NCBI RefSeq assembly: GCF_026340305.1
Contig: NZ_JAPEPI010000001.1
Coordinates: 3,844,001 to 3,908,000 of the forward strand
Direction: 5' to 3'
DNA length: 64,000 nucleotides
DNA from: Streptomyces sp. NBC_01381
Lineage (GTDB): Bacteria; Actinomycetota; Actinomycetes; Streptomycetales; Streptomycetaceae
The notes below the pieces were generated by a model. The model worked only from the letters and a program-made list of their open reading frames with translations, was not told where the DNA came from and did no database searches. Below, piece by piece: positions 1 to 7,291 of the stretch; position 1 is the first letter of the stretch, and each line of letters starts with the position of its first letter. Both the position numbers and the translations under genes were made by a program.

Positions 1-2
1 CG

Positions 3-758
3 GCCCGCGCGAAGGCCCGCAACACCCGGGGCAACGCCCTGGCCGACGGCATCCGCTGGGCCGCCGACCACGGCGCCGACGTCATCAACCTCTCCCTGGG
101 CGACGACTCCAAGTCCGCCCACCCCGAACCCGCCGAGGACGCGGCCGTCCAGTACGCCCTGAAGAAGGGCGCCGTCGTCGTCGCGTCCGCGGGCAACGGC
201 GGCGAGCGCGGCGACCACATCTCCTACCCGGCGGCCTACCCCGGCGTGATCGCCGCCACCGCCGTCGACGAGGACGGCGACCGCGCCTCCTTCTCCACCC
301 GCCGCTGGTACGCCACCGTCAGCGCCCCCGGCAAGGACATCGTCATCGCCGACCCGGACCGCGAGTACTACGAGGGCTGGGGCACCAGCGCCGCATCCGC
401 GTTCGTCTCCGGCGCCGTCGCGCTGATCCGCGACGCCCACCCCGGCCTGACCCCCGCCCAGATCAAGCAGCTCATCGAGGACACGGCCCGCGACGTCCCG
501 GGCGGCGGCCGCGACGACTCCCGGGGCTTCGGCTTCATCGACCCGGCGGCCGCGATCGCCGACGGCGGCAAGCTGAAGCCGCAGGGGCTGACCTCGGCGG
601 CGTACGAGAAGAAGTACTTCGGTACGGGACCCGACCCCGACCGGGGCGACGACGGCCCCGCCGGCTGGGTCGGCCCGGTCGCGGGCGGCCTGGGCGTGGC
701 TCTCCTCGCGGCGGCGGTCTACCTGTGGCGCGGCCGGCGGGGAAACCCCGTCCGCTAG
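3..758 (+). CDS. Mycosin-type subtilisin-family serine protease, 5' partial
   Basis: C-terminal part of an S8 (subtilisin) protease; the start and the Asp/His part of the catalytic triad lie upstream of the window. Visible are the oxyanion-hole segment SAGNGG and the catalytic serine block GTSAASAFVSGAVALI, followed by a linker and a C-terminal transmembrane segment (VGPVAGGLGVALLAAAVYLW) with a short Arg-rich cytoplasmic tail. A subtilisin domain with one C-terminal anchor is the architecture of mycosins (MycP), the membrane proteases of type VII (ESX) secretion, so an extracytoplasmic protease tied to that system is inferred. GTSAAS replaces the commoner GTSMA(S/T). No ESX component is visible in the window. 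Confidence 0.85.
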   Translation, partial: ARAKARNTRGNALADGIRWAADHGADVINLSLGDDSKSAHPEPAEDAAVQYALKKGAVVVASAGNGGERGDHISYPAAYPGVIAATAVDEDGDRASFSTRRWYATVSAPGKDIVIADPDREYYEGWGTSAASAFVSGAVALIRDAHPGLTPAQIKQLIEDTARDVPGGGRDDSRGFGFIDPAAAIADGGKLKPQGLTSAAYEKKYFGTGPDPDRGDDGPAGWVGPVAGGLGVALLAAAVYLWRGRRGNPVR

Positions 759-797
759 GAGCGGGACCGCGGTCGTCCGGCTCCCTGCCACGGTCGA

Positions 798-803
798 TAG
801 GGT
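798..803 (+). promoter_or_regulatory. Candidate -10 box for the SseB-like gene
   Basis: TAGGGT ends 7 bases before the GTG start at 811, the spacing expected for a leaderless transcript. No convincing -35 box is visible, so this is tentative. Confidence 0.3.
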
Positions 804-810
804 CGGGACC

Positions 811-1545
811 GTGGCGAACAAGAACATCCCGGACCCCGGCTTCTCCGACGACAACGGGTCCGCCGACCCCCGGCTGACCAGCGCGCTCGCCGCCTGGGCC
901 GATGACCGCACCGCGCACGGCCCGGTCCTCGAAGCACTCGCGGGCGCCCGCCTTCTCGTCCCCGTCGTCGCTGTCCTCGGCGAGGTCGAGGAGGACGAGA
1001 ACGGCCTGCGCCGCGAGAAGACCAGCGACATGGCGGTCCCCACCCTCAAGGCGGGCGACCGCAAGGCGCTGCCCGCCTTCACCTCGACCGCGTCCCTCGC
1101 CCTGTGGGACCCGGAGGCCCGGCCCGTCGCCGTGCCGCTGCACCAGGCGCTCGCGGCCGCCGCCCACGAGCAGGCCGACACCATCGTGCTCGACCTCGCG
1201 GGCCCGGTCCCGTACGAGATCAACCGCTCCGCCCTGATCGCCCTCTCCGAGGGCCGCCGCAGCCAGGACCCGCTGGGCGACCCGGCCGTGACCGCGGCCG
1301 TGCGAGCCGCCGTCGCCGCCGAGCCCGCCGTCCTGCGCGCCTACCTCGGCGCGGGCAGCGCGGACGGCACTCTCGCCCTCGTCATCGACCCCTCCGCGGC
1401 CCCCGGCGAAGCCGCCCAGCGCGTGGCCCGGCACCTGGCGGCCGACGAAACACTGAGGGCCCGCCTGGTGAGCGGCCTCGACCTGGCACTGCTGCCGGCC
1501 GAGGCGACGCCACCGGGCGAGCCCCTTTACGTACGTACGGTGTGA
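811..1545 (+). CDS. SseB family protein
   Basis: 244-residue soluble protein starting at GTG 811. The N-terminal half (LTSALAAWADDRTAHGPVLEALAGARLLVPVVA onward, in pieces) resembles the SseB N-terminal domain, a family common in actinobacteria whose role is not established; the name comes from a type III secretion chaperone, but no such system is expected here. The second half probably holds the SseB C-terminal domain. There is no signal peptide or membrane segment. It follows the protease by 52 bases on the same strand and converges on the DUF1844 gene, the two stop codons lying 4 bases apart. Confidence 0.7.
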   Translation: MANKNIPDPGFSDDNGSADPRLTSALAAWADDRTAHGPVLEALAGARLLVPVVAVLGEVEEDENGLRREKTSDMAVPTLKAGDRKALPAFTSTASLALWDPEARPVAVPLHQALAAAAHEQADTIVLDLAGPVPYEINRSALIALSEGRRSQDPLGDPAVTAAVRAAVAAEPAVLRAYLGAGSADGTLALVIDPSAAPGEAAQRVARHLAADETLRARLVSGLDLALLPAEATPPGEPLYVRTV

Positions 1546-1549
1546 GGAC

Positions 1550-1927
1550 TCAGCCGAAGACCGGGCCCGTGTACTTCTCGCCCGGGCCCTGACTCGGCTC
1601 GTCCGGCACGTCGGAGGCCTCGCGGAAGGCCAGCTGCAGCGACTTCAGGCCGTCGCGCAGCGGGGCCGCGTGGAACGAGGAGATCTCCGTGGCGCTCGCG
1701 TCCATGAGACCGGCCAGGGAGTGGATCAGCTTGCGGGCCTCGTCCAGGTCCTTGTGGCCCTCGCCGCCCTCGGCGAGTCCCAGGTTCACGGCCGCGGCGC
1801 TCATCAGGTGGACCGCCACCGTGGTGATCACCTCGACCGCGGGGACGTCCGCGATGTCGCGGGTCAGGGTGTCGAAGTCGGGGGAGTCGCCTGCGGGGGA
1901 CTCGGGGGTGGGGGTCGCGTCGCTCAT
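1550..1927 (-). CDS. DUF1844 domain-containing protein
   Basis: 125-residue acidic protein with the DUF1844 core: DVPAVEVITTVAVHLMSAAAVNLGL followed by a helical segment with DLDEARKLIHSLAGLMDA. This small family is found next to infC in many actinobacteria; its function is unknown. ATG 1927 is chosen; a GTG three codons upstream (1936) is the alternative, and TATCGT a few bases upstream could be the -10 box of a leaderless transcript. The gene is divergent from infC across the 393-base leader region. Confidence 0.8.
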   Translation of the reverse strand: MSDATPTPESPAGDSPDFDTLTRDIADVPAVEVITTVAVHLMSAAAVNLGLAEGGEGHKDLDEARKLIHSLAGLMDASATEISSFHAAPLRDGLKSLQLAFREASDVPDEPSQGPGEKYTGPVFG

Positions 1928-1988
1928 GTCCCACACGATAAGCGGAGCCCCGTACGGGCGGCGCCGCGGGACTCCGCGTGCACGCTGG

Positions 1989-2018
1989 TTAGCCGCACCC
2001 CCGGGGACCTGCTAACCT
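1989..2018 (+). promoter_or_regulatory. Candidate promoter of the infC-rpmI-rplT operon
   Basis: TTAGCC and TAACCT are separated by 18 bases. The two boxes sit inside an inverted repeat, GGTTAG (1988-1993) and CTAACC (2012-2017). Start of transcription near 2025 would give an infC leader of about 300 bases. Confidence 0.4.
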
Positions 2019-2096
2019 TGTGTAACGACCGGCCGGATACTCGCGTCCAAACGCAAGGAACCCGGCCCACAAGTGGAGGCTCCGCTTCCCACCTGG

Positions 2097-2207
2097 CCGC
2101 TCCCCGGAGCGGCGGGTCACCGGTCAGGCGGCCACAGTCCCCGAGACTATGGTCCGCCCGAGTTGCGCCCCGCGATCATCGCGGAGGTGCTCCGGTAGTA
2201 ATGGAGC
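2097..2207 (+). promoter_or_regulatory. Structured infC leader, stacked hairpins
   Basis: The untranslated leader holds several perfect inverted repeats: GCCGCT/AGCGGC near 2097-2114, CCGCGA/TCGCGG with a 3-base loop at 2170-2184, and GCTCC/GGAGC with a 9-base loop at 2189-2207. The last hairpin overlaps by two bases the left arm of the terminator-like hairpin at 2206-2237, so the two compete. This layout suggests transcription attenuation of the translation operon. In other bacteria the operon is controlled through L20 or IF3; which signal acts here is not shown by the sequence. Confidence 0.5.
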
Positions 2208-2237
2208 CCCTTCCTGTGATCGGCTGGGGCATTTTTT
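2206..2237 (+). terminator. Attenuator-like intrinsic terminator in the infC leader
   Basis: GCCCC (2206-2210) pairs with GGGGC (2226-2230), with an inner CC/GG pair across a TT/CT internal loop, and is followed by A then six T residues (2232-2237). T-tracts are rare in this G+C-rich window, so the run after a G+C hairpin is notable. It lies 84 bases before the infC start. Confidence 0.55.
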
Positions 2238-2320
2238 ATGCGCCGAAGCTGTTGGTCCGAATACACAGACGTAACGCGGCTGTCCGCCAGACCGCCGCGT
2301 GGTGCTACCGAGGAGGATCC

Positions 2321-2992
2321 ATCAGCGCCGAGCCCCGCATCAACGACCGGATTCGCGTTCCCGAGGTGCGACTTGTCGGTCCCAGCGGCGAGCAGGTCGG
2401 GATTGTTCCGCTTGCCAAGGCCCTGGAGCTTGCACAGGAGTACGACCTCGACCTGGTCGAGGTGGCGGCTACCGCCCGTCCGCCCGTGTGCAAGCTCATG
2501 GACTACGGGAAGTTCAAGTACGAGTCGGCCATGAAGGCCCGTGAGGCGCGCAAGAACCAGGCGCACACGGTCATCAAGGAGATGAAGCTCCGGCCGAAGA
2601 TCGACCCGCACGACTATGACACCAAGAAGGGTCACGTCGTCCGGTTCCTCAAGCAGGGCGACAAGGTCAAGATCACGATCATGTTCCGTGGTCGCGAGCA
2701 GTCCCGCCCGGAGCTCGGCTACCGACTCCTGCAGCGTCTCGCGAACGACGTCGAAGACCTCGGGTTCATCGAGTCGAACCCGAAGCAGGACGGCCGAAAC
2801 ATGATCATGGTCCTCGGTCCGCACAAGAAGAAGACCGAAGCCATGGCCGAGGCCCGCGAGGCCCAGGCCGCCCGCAAGGCCGAGCGACAGGGCCGCACGG
2901 ACGACTCCGCGGAGGAGACGCCCGACGAGGCCGAGGCCGTCGAGGCCGCAGCCGAGGTCGAGGCGCCCGCCGAGGAGCCTGCCGAAGCCTGA
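2321..2992 (+). CDS. infC: Translation initiation factor IF-3, apparent AUC start
   Basis: 223-residue IF3, which keeps 30S subunits free and checks start-codon/initiator-tRNA pairing. The N-terminal domain (RINDRIRVPEVRLVGPSGEQ) is followed by the linker and the C-terminal domain (KEMKLRPKIDPHDYDTKK; QDGRNMIMVLGPHKKK). The last ~45 residues are an Ala/Glu-rich acidic tail beyond the usual ~180. No ATG or GTG fits: the only well-placed start is ATC at 2321, with AGGAGG at 2311-2316 and protein SAEPRIND next. IF3 genes elsewhere use AUU and are autoregulated through it; the same logic is inferred here. First gene of the infC-rpmI-rplT operon. Confidence 0.95.
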   Translation: MSAEPRINDRIRVPEVRLVGPSGEQVGIVPLAKALELAQEYDLDLVEVAATARPPVCKLMDYGKFKYESAMKAREARKNQAHTVIKEMKLRPKIDPHDYDTKKGHVVRFLKQGDKVKITIMFRGREQSRPELGYRLLQRLANDVEDLGFIESNPKQDGRNMIMVLGPHKKKTEAMAEAREAQAARKAERQGRTDDSAEETPDEAEAVEAAAEVEAPAEEPAEA

Positions 2993-3044
2993 TCCGGGAC
3001 GCGCCTCCCACGCGCGCCTTGGATGACAACCGATACATCTGACG

Positions 3045-3085
3045 CTCCCTGCCTCCGATTCGCAGGAACCGGAAACGGCAGGGAG
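3045..3085 (+). promoter_or_regulatory. infC-rpmI intercistronic hairpin
   Basis: A perfect 9-base-pair stem (CTCCCTGCC 3045-3053 with GGCAGGGAG 3077-3085) closes a 23-base loop just before the rpmI ribosome-binding site (GAGGAGAG near 3095). There is no T-tract, so it is more likely a processing or regulatory element than a terminator. Confidence 0.4.
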
Positions 3086-3112
3086 TGCCACTGACGAGGA
3101 GAGAACGGCGCT

Positions 3113-3307
3113 ATGCCGAAGAACAAGACGCACAGCGGTGCCAGCAAGCGCTTCAAGATCACCGGCTCCGGCAAGGTGCTCCGTGAGCGCGCCGGCAAGC
3201 GCCACCTGCTCGAACACAAGTCGTCCCGTCTGACGCGTCGCCTCAGCGGCAACGCCGAGATGGCCCCGGGCGACGCCAAGAAGATCAAGAAGCTTCTCGG
3301 CAAGTGA
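3113..3307 (+). CDS. rpmI: 50S ribosomal protein L35
   Basis: 64-residue basic protein with the L35 signature: MPKNKTHSGASKRFKITGSGK at the N-terminus (the usual KMKTHSGAAKRF form) and the Lys-rich end KKIKKLLGK. Length is normal for the family. It lies between infC and rplT, the standard bacterial order, and is led by a GAGGAGAG ribosome-binding site. Residues around RLTRRLSGNAEMAPGD replace the longer RRLR..V.D core of many homologues but match actinobacterial L35. Confidence 0.96.
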   Translation: MPKNKTHSGASKRFKITGSGKVLRERAGKRHLLEHKSSRLTRRLSGNAEMAPGDAKKIKKLLGK

Positions 3308-3312
3308 GTTCG

Positions 3313-3330
3313 GGCGCCGAAGACGGCGCC
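3313..3330 (+). promoter_or_regulatory. rpmI-rplT intercistronic hairpin
   Basis: GGCGCCG-AAGA-CGGCGCC, a perfect 7-base-pair hairpin with a tetraloop directly after the rpmI stop. It could be a processing site or part of an L20-type control element; no T-tract follows. Confidence 0.35.
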
Positions 3331-3404
3331 TGAATTCTGACCGGGACCCAATCGATACCGGGTCGTGTGAAGACAACCACGGCCCCGCTACAAGGAGTTA
3401 ACAA

Positions 3405-3791
3405 GTGGCACGCGTCAAGCGGGCAGTCAACGCCCACAAGAAGCGTCGGGCGATCCTCGAGGCGGCCAAGGGTTACCGCGGCCAGAGGTCGCGCCTGTAC
3501 CGCAAGGCCAAGGAGCAGGTCACCCACTCCCTGGTCTACAACTACAACGACCGCAAGAAGCGCAAGGGCGACTTCCGTCAGCTGTGGATCCAGCGCATCA
3601 ACGCCGCTGCCCGCGCCAACGGCATCACCTACAACCGCTTCATCCAGGGTCTGAAGGCCGCCAACATCGAGGTGGACCGCAAGATCCTCGCGGAGCTGGC
3701 CGTCAACGACGCGAACGCCTTCGCGGCGCTCGTCGAGGTTGCGCAGAAGGCTCTGCCGTCGGACGTCAACGCCCCCAAGGCTGCCGCCTAG
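3405..3791 (+). CDS. rplT: 50S ribosomal protein L20
   Basis: 128-residue L20, which binds 23S rRNA early in 50S assembly and in other bacteria represses its own operon. The N-terminal basic extension (MARVKRAVNAHKKRRAILEAAKGYRGQRSRLYRKAKEQV, shown in parts) and globular domain (RKGDFRQLWIQRINAAAR, LKAANIEVDRKILAELAV) are complete. Start is GTG 3405 behind AAGGAG. It is the last gene of the operon and is followed 21 bases downstream by a strong hairpin. Confidence 0.96.
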   Translation: MARVKRAVNAHKKRRAILEAAKGYRGQRSRLYRKAKEQVTHSLVYNYNDRKKRKGDFRQLWIQRINAAARANGITYNRFIQGLKAANIEVDRKILAELAVNDANAFAALVEVAQKALPSDVNAPKAAA

Positions 3792-3812
3792 GCTTTGCGT
3801 TTCTGAGCGTCC

Positions 3813-3844
3813 CGGACCCGCAGGCCAACTGGCCTGCGGGTCCG
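3813..3844 (+). terminator. Terminator after rplT
   Basis: Perfect 14-base-pair stem (3813-3826 with 3831-3844) and a 4-base AACT loop, without a T-tract. Such T-less hairpins are the usual terminators of high-G+C actinobacteria. Confidence 0.75.
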
Positions 3845-3904
3845 AGTGCGTTCGGCTTCTCGTCTGCCGTCGTCTGTCGTCTGCCGTCCGCGGGTTGTTC
3901 TCGG

Positions 3905-3940
3905 CTGGTCGCGCAGTTCCCCGCGCCCCTTCGGGGCGCT
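3905..3940 (+). repeat. 36-bp interspersed repeat, copy 1
   Basis: Begins CTGGTCGCGCAGTTCCCC and ends with the hairpin GCGCCCCTTCGGGGCGC. A second copy lies inverted at 36369-36404 with 35 of 36 bases identical. I recognise the core as a short repeat scattered between genes in Streptomyces genomes. Here it sits just upstream of the ribosome-binding site of the following methyltransferase gene. Confidence 0.75.
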
Positions 3941-3958
3941 CTTCCTGAGGTGAGTTTC

Positions 3959-4804
3959 ATGGTTGCCGCTCCCGAGTTGATCTCCCCCAAGTCGCCCCGA
4001 GTCAGCGCCGCACGGCGGCTGGCCAAGCGGAACTTCAGGGGTAAGGAGCGGCTGTTTCTTGCTGAGGGGCCACAAGCCGTGCGGGAGGCTGCTGCCTACT
4101 CGGACACGCTGGTGGAGCTGTTCGCGACCGTCGACGCCGCCGAACGGTACGCCGACATCGTGGGGGAGGCCCGCGCCGCCGGAGCCCGGGTGCACCTCGC
4201 CGACGAGGACGTCATCGCCGACATCTCGACGACCGTGACGCCTCAGGGGCTCGTCGGGGTCTGCCGGTTTCTGGACACGCCCTTCGAGGACATCCTCGCC
4301 GCCCGGCCCAAGCTCGTCGCCGTGCTCGCGCACGTCCGCGACCCCGGGAACGCCGGCACCGTGCTGCGGTGTGCCGACGCCGCGGGTGCCGAGGCGGTGA
4401 TCCTCACCGACGCCTCCGTGGATCTCTACAACCCCAAGTGCGTGCGCGCTTCGGTCGGTTCGCTCTTCCATCTGCCCGTCGCCGTCGGCGTACCCGTCGA
4501 GCGGGCCGTGCAGGGGCTCAAGGACGCGGGCGTACGCATCCTCGCCGCCGACGGCGCGGGCGAGGACGACCTCGACGACGAGCTCGACAAGGGCACCATG
4601 GGCACCCCGTCCGCCTGGGTCTTCGGCAACGAGGCGTGGGGGCTTCCGGAGGAGACCCGCGCACTCGCCGACGCCGTGGTGCGCGTTCCGATCCACGGCA
4701 GAGCCGAGAGCCTCAACCTCGCGACGGCGGCGGCGGTGTGCCTCTACGCCTCCGCCCGTGCACAGCGTGCCGTGGGAGGGTGCCGTTCCGTAACCCCCAG
4801 CTAG
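3959..4804 (+). CDS. TrmH/SpoU-family RNA 2'-O-ribose methyltransferase
   Basis: 281-residue SPOUT enzyme expected to transfer a methyl group from SAM to a ribose 2'-OH of rRNA or tRNA. An N-terminal SpoU substrate-binding domain (RLAKRNFRGKERLFLAEGPQAVREA) precedes the knotted catalytic domain with motif 1 (LAHVRDPGNAGTVLRCADAAG), motif 2 (WVFGNEAWGLPEE) and motif 3 (VPIHGRAESLNLATAAAVCLY). Start ATG 3959 has CTGAGGTGAG upstream. It follows the rplT terminator; a methyltransferase next to ribosomal genes suggests rRNA as substrate. Target base not predictable. Another member of the family is at 52949-53767. Confidence 0.9.
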   Translation: MVAAPELISPKSPRVSAARRLAKRNFRGKERLFLAEGPQAVREAAAYSDTLVELFATVDAAERYADIVGEARAAGARVHLADEDVIADISTTVTPQGLVGVCRFLDTPFEDILAARPKLVAVLAHVRDPGNAGTVLRCADAAGAEAVILTDASVDLYNPKCVRASVGSLFHLPVAVGVPVERAVQGLKDAGVRILAADGAGEDDLDDELDKGTMGTPSAWVFGNEAWGLPEETRALADAVVRVPIHGRAESLNLATAAAVCLYASARAQRAVGGCRSVTPS

Positions 4805-4856
4805 TAGTGTGACGGACTCGGGGGCCCACGCCAGTCCTAGAGGTGGGATACGGGGA

Positions 4857-5972
4857 ATGACCATCGGCACGAGCAGATCACCGGGAGCGCAGACCGTCCT
4901 GCGCACCCGCGCGGACCCGGGCGGCCTCGGCAGCCTGGGCCTTGACCCGGACGAGCTGCCCGACGGCCTCGTCGTCGCGGACGAGACGGGCCACGTCATC
5001 TGCTTCAACACCGCGGCCGCACGCATCACCGCGGTCCGTGCCGCCGACGCCCTGGGCTCACCGCTGGAGCTCGCCCTGCCTTTAGAGGACCTCGAAGGGC
5101 GCCGCTGGTGGCAGCTCACCGATCCCTACGGCGGCCTCGCCACCCGCTTCGCCCAGCCCGAGCGCAATCTGCTGCTCCCCGGCGGGCGTGAGGTCCTCGT
5201 CTCCGCGCGCTATGTGCGCACCGCGCCCACCGGGCCCGTCCGCCGTGTCGTCGTGTCCATCCGCGACACCGAGGCCCGCCGCCGCACCGAGCGCAGCCAT
5301 GCCGAGCTGATCGCCACGGTCGCCCATGAGCTCCGCTCGCCCCTCACCTCCGTCAAGGGCTTCACGGCGACACTGCTCGCCAAGTGGGAGCGGTTCACCG
5401 ACGACCAGAAGAAGCTGATGCTGGAGACGGTGGACGCCGACGCCAACCGCGTCACCCGGCTCATCGCCGAGCTCCTCGATATTTCAAGGATCGACTCCGG
5501 GCGGCTCGAACTGCGCCGGCAGCCCGTCGACATCGGCGCCGCCGTCGGCCGCCACGTCCAGGCCCATGTCGCATCCGGCCAGGACGCCGACCGCTTCCTC
5601 GTACGGATAGAGCAGCCGCTGCCCGACCTCTGGGCCGACCCCGACAAGATCGACCAGGTGCTCAGCAACCTCCTGGAAAATGCCGTGCGGCACGGCGAGG
5701 GAACGGTCACCATTGATGTGGCGTCCTCGGTGACCTGCTCGACGGCCGTGACCGTGAGCGACGAGGGCCCCGGCATTCCGGAGGAATCGATGGGCCGTGT
5801 CTTCACCCGCTTCTGGCGGGGCAGCAAGCGCGGCGGGACGGGACTCGGCTTGTACATCGTGAAGGGCATCGTGGAGGCGCACGGCGGGACGATCACCGTC
5901 GGCCGCGCGCCCGCCGGCGGCGCCGAATTCCGATTTACGTTGCCCGTGGGCACTCCGGCGTATCTGCTCTGA
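4857..5972 (+). CDS. PAS-domain sensor histidine kinase (orphan)
   Basis: 371 residues, no transmembrane segment, so probably a cytoplasmic sensor. A PAS domain (LPDGLVVADETGHVICFNTAAARI, about residues 35-140) precedes the HisKA dimerisation domain with phospho-acceptor His in VAHELRSPLTS and an HATPase domain with N box (DQVLSNLLENAVRHG), G1 (DEGPGIPEE), F box (FTRFWRG) and G2 (GTGLGLYIV). No response regulator gene is adjacent, so the partner is unknown. ATG 4857 has GGGGA close upstream; an in-frame GTG at 4809, 4 bases after the previous stop, is the alternative and would add 16 residues. Confidence 0.9.
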   Translation: MTIGTSRSPGAQTVLRTRADPGGLGSLGLDPDELPDGLVVADETGHVICFNTAAARITAVRAADALGSPLELALPLEDLEGRRWWQLTDPYGGLATRFAQPERNLLLPGGREVLVSARYVRTAPTGPVRRVVVSIRDTEARRRTERSHAELIATVAHELRSPLTSVKGFTATLLAKWERFTDDQKKLMLETVDADANRVTRLIAELLDISRIDSGRLELRRQPVDIGAAVGRHVQAHVASGQDADRFLVRIEQPLPDLWADPDKIDQVLSNLLENAVRHGEGTVTIDVASSVTCSTAVTVSDEGPGIPEESMGRVFTRFWRGSKRGGTGLGLYIVKGIVEAHGGTITVGRAPAGGAEFRFTLPVGTPAYLL

Positions 5973-6139
5973 TCATCACTGATCACCTTTGATCCGCCCG
6001 AGCACCGCCCGCGGGCTCATTCACCTGCGCCACCCCCGTTAGACTCGATCCTTGGCACGTTTGCGTCCCCCTATGTGGACGATTCGTCTCCGAGTCGTAG
6101 ACGGGGACCATCACCAGCCAACCGGAAGCACGGGAAGAG

Positions 6140-7291
6140 ATGTCGGCACCGAACAAGTCGTACGACCCTGTTGAGGTCGAGGCACTGAAACCTGAAGAGA
6201 TCGAGCGCATGCGGGACGAGGCGCTCGCCGCCTTCGCCGCCGCGGGCGACCTCGAACAGCTCCAGGAGGCCAAGGTCGCGCACACCGGCGGCACCTCGCC
6301 GCTGGCGCTCGCCAACCGCGAGATCGGTGCACTGCCCCCGCAGGCCAAGGCCGAGGCCGGCAAGCGCGTCGGCATGGCGCGCGGCGCCGTGAGCAAGGCG
6401 CTGGCCGCCCGCCAGACCGAGCTCGAGGCCGAGCGCGACGCGCGGGTCCTGGTCGAGGAGGCGGTGGACGTCACGCTGCCGTACGACCGCGTCCCCGCCG
6501 GTGCCCGGCACCCGCTGACCACGTTCATGGAGCGCGTCGCGGACGTCTTCGTCGCCATGGGCTACGAGATCGCGGAGGGCCCCGAGGTCGAGGCGGAGTG
6601 GTTCAACTTCGACGCCCTGAACTTCACCCCGGACCACCCGGCCCGGCAGATGCAGGACACGTTCTTCGTCGAGGGCCCCAAGGCTGCATCTGATAGCGGC
6701 TCCGCCGCGGGTTCGGGCGATGAGTCCGGTGTCGTACTGCGGACGCACACGTCCCCCGTGCAGGCCCGCGCGATGCTCGACCGTGAGCCGCCCGTCTACA
6801 TCGTCTGCCCCGGCCGTGTGTACCGCACGGACGAGCTGGACGCGACGCACACCCCGGTCTTCCACCAGATCGAGCTGCTCGCCGTGGACGAGGGCCTGAC
6901 CATGGCCGACCTCAAGGGCACCCTGGACCACATGGTCCAGTCGCTCTTCGGCGCGGGCATGAAGACGCGGCTGCGCCCGAACTACTTCCCGTTCACCGAG
7001 CCGTCCGCCGAGATGGACATGGTCTGCTACGTGTGCCGTGGCGAGTCCGTGGGCAACCCCGACCGCCCCTGCCGCACCTGCGGCAGCGAGGGCTGGATCG
7101 AGCTGGGCGGCTGCGGCATGGTCAACCCGAAGGTGCTCACCGCCTGCGGCGTCGACCCCCAGAAGTACAGCGGATTCGCCTTCGGGTTCGGCATCGAACG
7201 GATGCTGATGTTCCGCCACAACGTCGAAGACATGCGAGACATGGTCGAGGGTGACATCCGGTTCACCCGGCCGTTCGGGATGGAGATCTGA
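6140..7291 (+). CDS. pheS: Phenylalanine-tRNA ligase alpha subunit
   Basis: 383 residues. Catalytic class II subunit of the (alpha-beta)2 enzyme that charges tRNA-Phe. An N-terminal coiled-coil tRNA-binding arm (residues 10-110) precedes the class II core: motif 1 region (HPLTTFMERVADVFVAMGYE), motif 2 (CPGRVYRTDELDATHTPVFHQIE) and motif 3 (GFAFGFGIERMLMFR). A Cys-rich segment (CYVCRG, CRTCGSEGWIELGGCGMV) is usual for bacterial PheS. A Ser/Gly-rich loop, about residues 176-193, separates two core strands. Overlaps pheT by one base (TGATG), implying translational coupling. No T-box is visible in the 167-base leader. Confidence 0.97.
   Translation: MSAPNKSYDPVEVEALKPEEIERMRDEALAAFAAAGDLEQLQEAKVAHTGGTSPLALANREIGALPPQAKAEAGKRVGMARGAVSKALAARQTELEAERDARVLVEEAVDVTLPYDRVPAGARHPLTTFMERVADVFVAMGYEIAEGPEVEAEWFNFDALNFTPDHPARQMQDTFFVEGPKAASDSGSAAGSGDESGVVLRTHTSPVQARAMLDREPPVYIVCPGRVYRTDELDATHTPVFHQIELLAVDEGLTMADLKGTLDHMVQSLFGAGMKTRLRPNYFPFTEPSAEMDMVCYVCRGESVGNPDRPCRTCGSEGWIELGGCGMVNPKVLTACGVDPQKYSGFAFGFGIERMLMFRHNVEDMRDMVEGDIRFTRPFGMEI

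Noticed and set aside
1670..2320. N-terminal extension of IF3 read from an in-frame ATG at 1670
   Set aside because: The extension runs antisense through the DUF1844 gene and the structured leader, and its composition is not protein-like.
5973..6139. Possible T-box or Phe leader peptide before pheST
   Set aside because: No T-box sequence, specifier stem or Phe-rich short ORF is visible in the 167-base leader.
6690..6730. Ser/Gly-rich insertion in PheS as an abnormality
   Set aside because: It falls in a surface loop before the HTSPVQ motif where actinobacterial PheS proteins vary in length.
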